A stretch of 64,000 bases of DNA from Neodontobutis hainanensis. Lineage: Eukaryota > Chordata > Actinopteri > Gobiiformes > Odontobutidae. The notes under the pieces were generated by a model. That model saw nothing but the letters and a program-made list of their open reading frames with translations. It made no database searches and had not been told where the DNA came from. Both the position numbers and the translations under genes were made by a program. Positions 37,351 to 64,000 of the stretch are shown in pieces. How positions within the stretch are numbered: position 1 is the stretch's first letter; each line of letters opens with the position of its first letter. Location of the stretch: the NCBI GenBank assembly GCA_024349245.1, contig JALDNG010000024.1:7968501-8032500 (forward strand), in the 5' to 3' direction.

Positions 37351-40346
37351 TTGATCTTTTTTATTAATACTTAACACTTTTATTCCAAAGAGACAGAAGA
37401 ATAATATTTCTCAGCACTTATTTTCACACTGACTGTGTTTAATCTCTTTTTCAATATTACTAAATATTCAGTCAAATTTGAAATACTCTCTTCACACAAG
37501 TAATTTCTCTCCATACAAAAAATGTGAGGGTGAACTAGAGTTTTTGTTGTATGTACATTTTCACAATCTGTACAGCTCAGGGATGGAAATGATCAATCTT
37601 CTCTGGCAAAACACAAAAACAGAGCAGCCAAAGAGGAGAAATACAGTTCCTTGTAAAAACAAAACAGAACAAAACAGATAATCTATTGTGCTTTTGTGTT
37701 GATTCATGATGTGTTACAGATTTTCATTTGAGAACAACCTTATATCAGGTCAGAAAGCAAATAAATCACACAGAGGAACTTCAATTTATTAAATGTGAGT
37801 ACATTTGTAGACAAATAAATGATTGCACATATCCTGGCCTTAAGTCGTTACAAAACAAGTTTGCAAGGAAGCTTACCAATCAAAGTCAAATCCCAAATAG
37901 ATCTATGCTCTAGTGTTTTGTACATTTCTTATCAAAAGTTCATGAGTGTGAAGTATTTACATAGCTTTATAGTACATGTAGCCTACAATAAACAGTTGTC
38001 TGGCGCACACTGCCTCTCTTCCAAATGAGCACACACAGAGGTAATCAAGCGTATGTATCCAGGCACATACAACGACAGAAAATGAAACATACCGATATAT
38101 ATTCAGAGGGCAAAAAATAGAAAGTAGATGACATGAAAAAGGCTTCTTCAGTGACTAGGAACCTTATTGAAAGCATTTACATAAATATATCAAGAAAACT
38201 AATCTTTGAATAACAATAACAGTAAAAGCACTCTATCCTTATGAAGATCTTAATCAGTTTAGCCATATCTTTTGTAAAACCAAAATGTCAACCTATGAAG
38301 TGGCGTCTTCTCTGGCACAAACACACACACCTACAGTACTACATAAATCAGTACCAATGAAACTTATAAAATTCCAAATATTATTAAAAATACCCATTTC
38401 AGGGCTAAAAGTTTAAAACAGAAAAAAGGAAATCAAATCTACACATGCAAATCCTCACAACCACTAGATACCCCCAGTATCATACATACTGACTTGTCAA
38501 CTAAGAGAATATAAGTATATAAGTCTTTTTGTTAACATGGATTTACAAAAAACCCAAAACCAGATCTATTCATTGAAATTGTGCTTGGGCTTAATAATTT
38601 GGGTTGATTAAAATCTATTAAACCATGTGTCTGAAAGTAACCATGATGTAGGTGTTAGCATGAGCTAAATAAAAGTAAATCACTTTTTATTTCTCTTTTG
38701 GTAATAAAAAGAGACTTTTTATTAAATGTACCACCTGCTTTAGTAATAGACATAAATAATTGTTTCATTCCTCAAAGACCTCAGCAAGTGGAAGAAATAT
38801 GGCCCCAAAGAGAAAAATACAAGGTTAGAGCACTTAGTGGAAGGATCATTTATGTTATGTGTTCAAATGAGATGGTTAGAGAAATTATTAAGGACTGGAG
38901 AATGTTTTTCTGTCATTAAAGCAATTTAAATCAATACATGTAGAAAACAATGTGGCAAATTTGAGTTTGCTGCAGCCCTTTGTTGTATTCCCGTGCTCCT
39001 CCTATCAAATGGGACTATCTAATAGATAGGCAGTGCTTATAGCTGTAATCACATAATAATTAACATGTGGTGTGCTCATTTCTGTATCAAAGGTCTGACT
39101 GCCTGATAAGAGTCCATTATGTTGTATGTATTTCTTAGTGGGTCATCTGTTCTGTAGCAAAAATGTGTATAGTTTGAGGAGTGATGAAAGTTGGTAGAGC
39201 ACTTAAGACGGAGTAGGAATGTTGGCACTGTGATGTTACTCCTGTAATCCTACTCATGAATGACATGTTCTCTGTAAAAAAAATAACAAGAGACCCAATG
39301 CCACTGTGTGGAAAAATATTTTCTTGTAAAATTGAACCCTCAATATAAACTTGAGTTGAATTTTAATGCTCTAATTAAATGGCTAATCGTAAGCAGGTGG
39401 ATAGTCAACCAACAGAAGATATTGATATTCATGTCTGAAAAATATCATTATTAATCCTTTAAGGCACATCAAGCTCAAAATGCGGAACCCAGTTGGGACT
39501 GCCTGACTGAACACAAAAGGAAAAGAGCAAATCAGTATGATGATGTTGCTTTTGTTGAAAAAAAATGCCATCTGTGTAAGTGCACAAGTACATAAAATGT
39601 ACCCAGGAAGCCATGCCTTTCACATCACACGTCACAGCACTCAAAAATGAGAAAAGTAAAAAAAATATAAACATGGAGGAAGAATTAATAGCAAAGAAGA
39701 GTCCAGATAACAGGAGCCTATAAATAGCCATTATGGATTGTATTTCCACTTGACATCCGTTCTACTGGTCTCCTGCAAAATTGGTCTACTAAGAAATAAA
39801 TTACATTATACAAATATGTAACATGAACTATTAAATGATCAAAATTGAAAAAAGCAATTCAAAACAATCATCAATAAACACTGCAATAATATTCAGTAAT
39901 ATTAACATTATCACTACATTTATTATTAGTTTACCCTGTTAATACAACAGAAATGCTGATTTCTCATTTGTGATTGTATTTCCGTAGCTAAACAAAATAT
40001 TTGTTTTGGTGTCGGGACTGCGGGAGGGAGGGAAAGACAACAAGCATGTAAAGAGAAAGTGGAGATTTAATTTCACTGTTTTCTCCTCCCTCTGTCCTTC
40101 CTACGAGCATCAGAGCAGCACCAGAATCCTCCCTTCTCATTAAAAGGTTGTCTCTCGCAGGACTTCACTTCAGTGGCCTCTGTGGAATGTCCAAATACAG
40201 CCATTTAGTAGAGAAAGAACAATATAGACCACAGTATTGTGTCTCCTCATTCTCTTCACACAGAGCAGTCATCAGCTCGAGCTGCTCCTCCTTTGCCCTG
40301 TCTGTTTCTTTGTTTTCCCCAATTACTTCACCCATTGTGTTGGCCT
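37351..40346 (-). other. probable long 3' UTR of grin2b
   Basis: Three kilobases downstream of the grin2b stop contain no gene on either strand. Two AATAAA signals on the minus strand, at 37379-37384 and 37360-37365, lie at the far end and could terminate the transcript. Mammalian GRIN2B has a very long 3' UTR. The short ORF at 38698-38919 is not recognisable. Confidence 0.4.
37360..37384 (-). terminator. candidate distal polyadenylation signals of grin2b
   Basis: Two closely spaced AATAAA hexamers are read on the minus strand. They are assigned to grin2b only because no other minus-strand gene lies upstream. Confidence 0.35.
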
Positions 40347-63847
<23,501 letters not shown>

Positions 63848-64000
63848 CTGGGAATGACAGGAGATTATTTCAAAATAGAGAAGAATGCAGTCACTTTTTA
63901 ACATGAGGTTGTGGAGGTATATCTATTGTTTATATACGGTGTATTATTCAAGATTCAAAATAATGCACTATTGTGATGACTGCTTCAGTGAAGAGAGTGC

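Noticed and set aside
38698..38919. 73-codon plus-strand ORF downstream of grin2b
   Set aside because: No recognisable similarity, AT-rich, and inside the probable 3' UTR.

Overview
This window is nuclear DNA from a teleost fish, probably a percomorph. The genes are intron-rich with GT-AG splice sites, the intergenic DNA is AT-rich and full of simple repeats, and there are tRNA-derived SINEs, L1-like LINE debris and a Tc1/mariner remnant. The encoded proteins are vertebrate-specific. There are no bacterial operons, CRISPR arrays or phage genes. The exon models below were built by hand from splice consensus, reading-frame phase and protein-family recognition; every internal junction quoted keeps the frame.

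Layout, left to right. (1) 2223-7922, minus: the first two coding exons of an RBFOX2-type splicing factor; the rest lies beyond the left edge. (2) 10159-16405, minus: a complete 17-exon egg-coat (zona pellucida, ZP1/ZP4-type) gene of about 1163 codons, with four N-terminal cysteine modules, a large Pro/Tyr-rich linker, a trefoil domain and a ZP domain. (3) 20330-21732, plus: a complete PMP22/EMP-family tetraspan gene, called emp1. (4) 22784-26879, minus: a complete 12-exon f8a (HAP40, huntingtin-associated protein). (5) 27349-29043, minus: a six-exon single-Ig, single-ITAM receptor resembling NFAM1. (6) 32439-33662, plus: a three-exon, cysteine-free secreted protein that I do not recognise. 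(7) 40347-63847, minus: the 3' twelve coding exons of grin2b (NMDA receptor GluN2B), from the middle of the amino-terminal domain to the PDZ-binding ESDV terminus; the 5' exons lie beyond the right edge.

The genes are not a functional pathway. They are a syntenic block: emp1 next to grin2b matches human 12p13, while rbfox2 and NFAM1 are on human 22q. Repeats concentrate between genes 5 and 7 (29.2-35.6 kb) and inside grin2b introns.

Most interesting points: the fourfold-repeated module architecture of the egg-coat gene, supported by conserved intron positions and phases; an out-of-frame basic cleavage-like tail just after its stop codon; a GC-AG intron at one of the homologous intron positions; a multi-exon f8a, against the intronless mammalian gene; and the unrecognised secreted protein.
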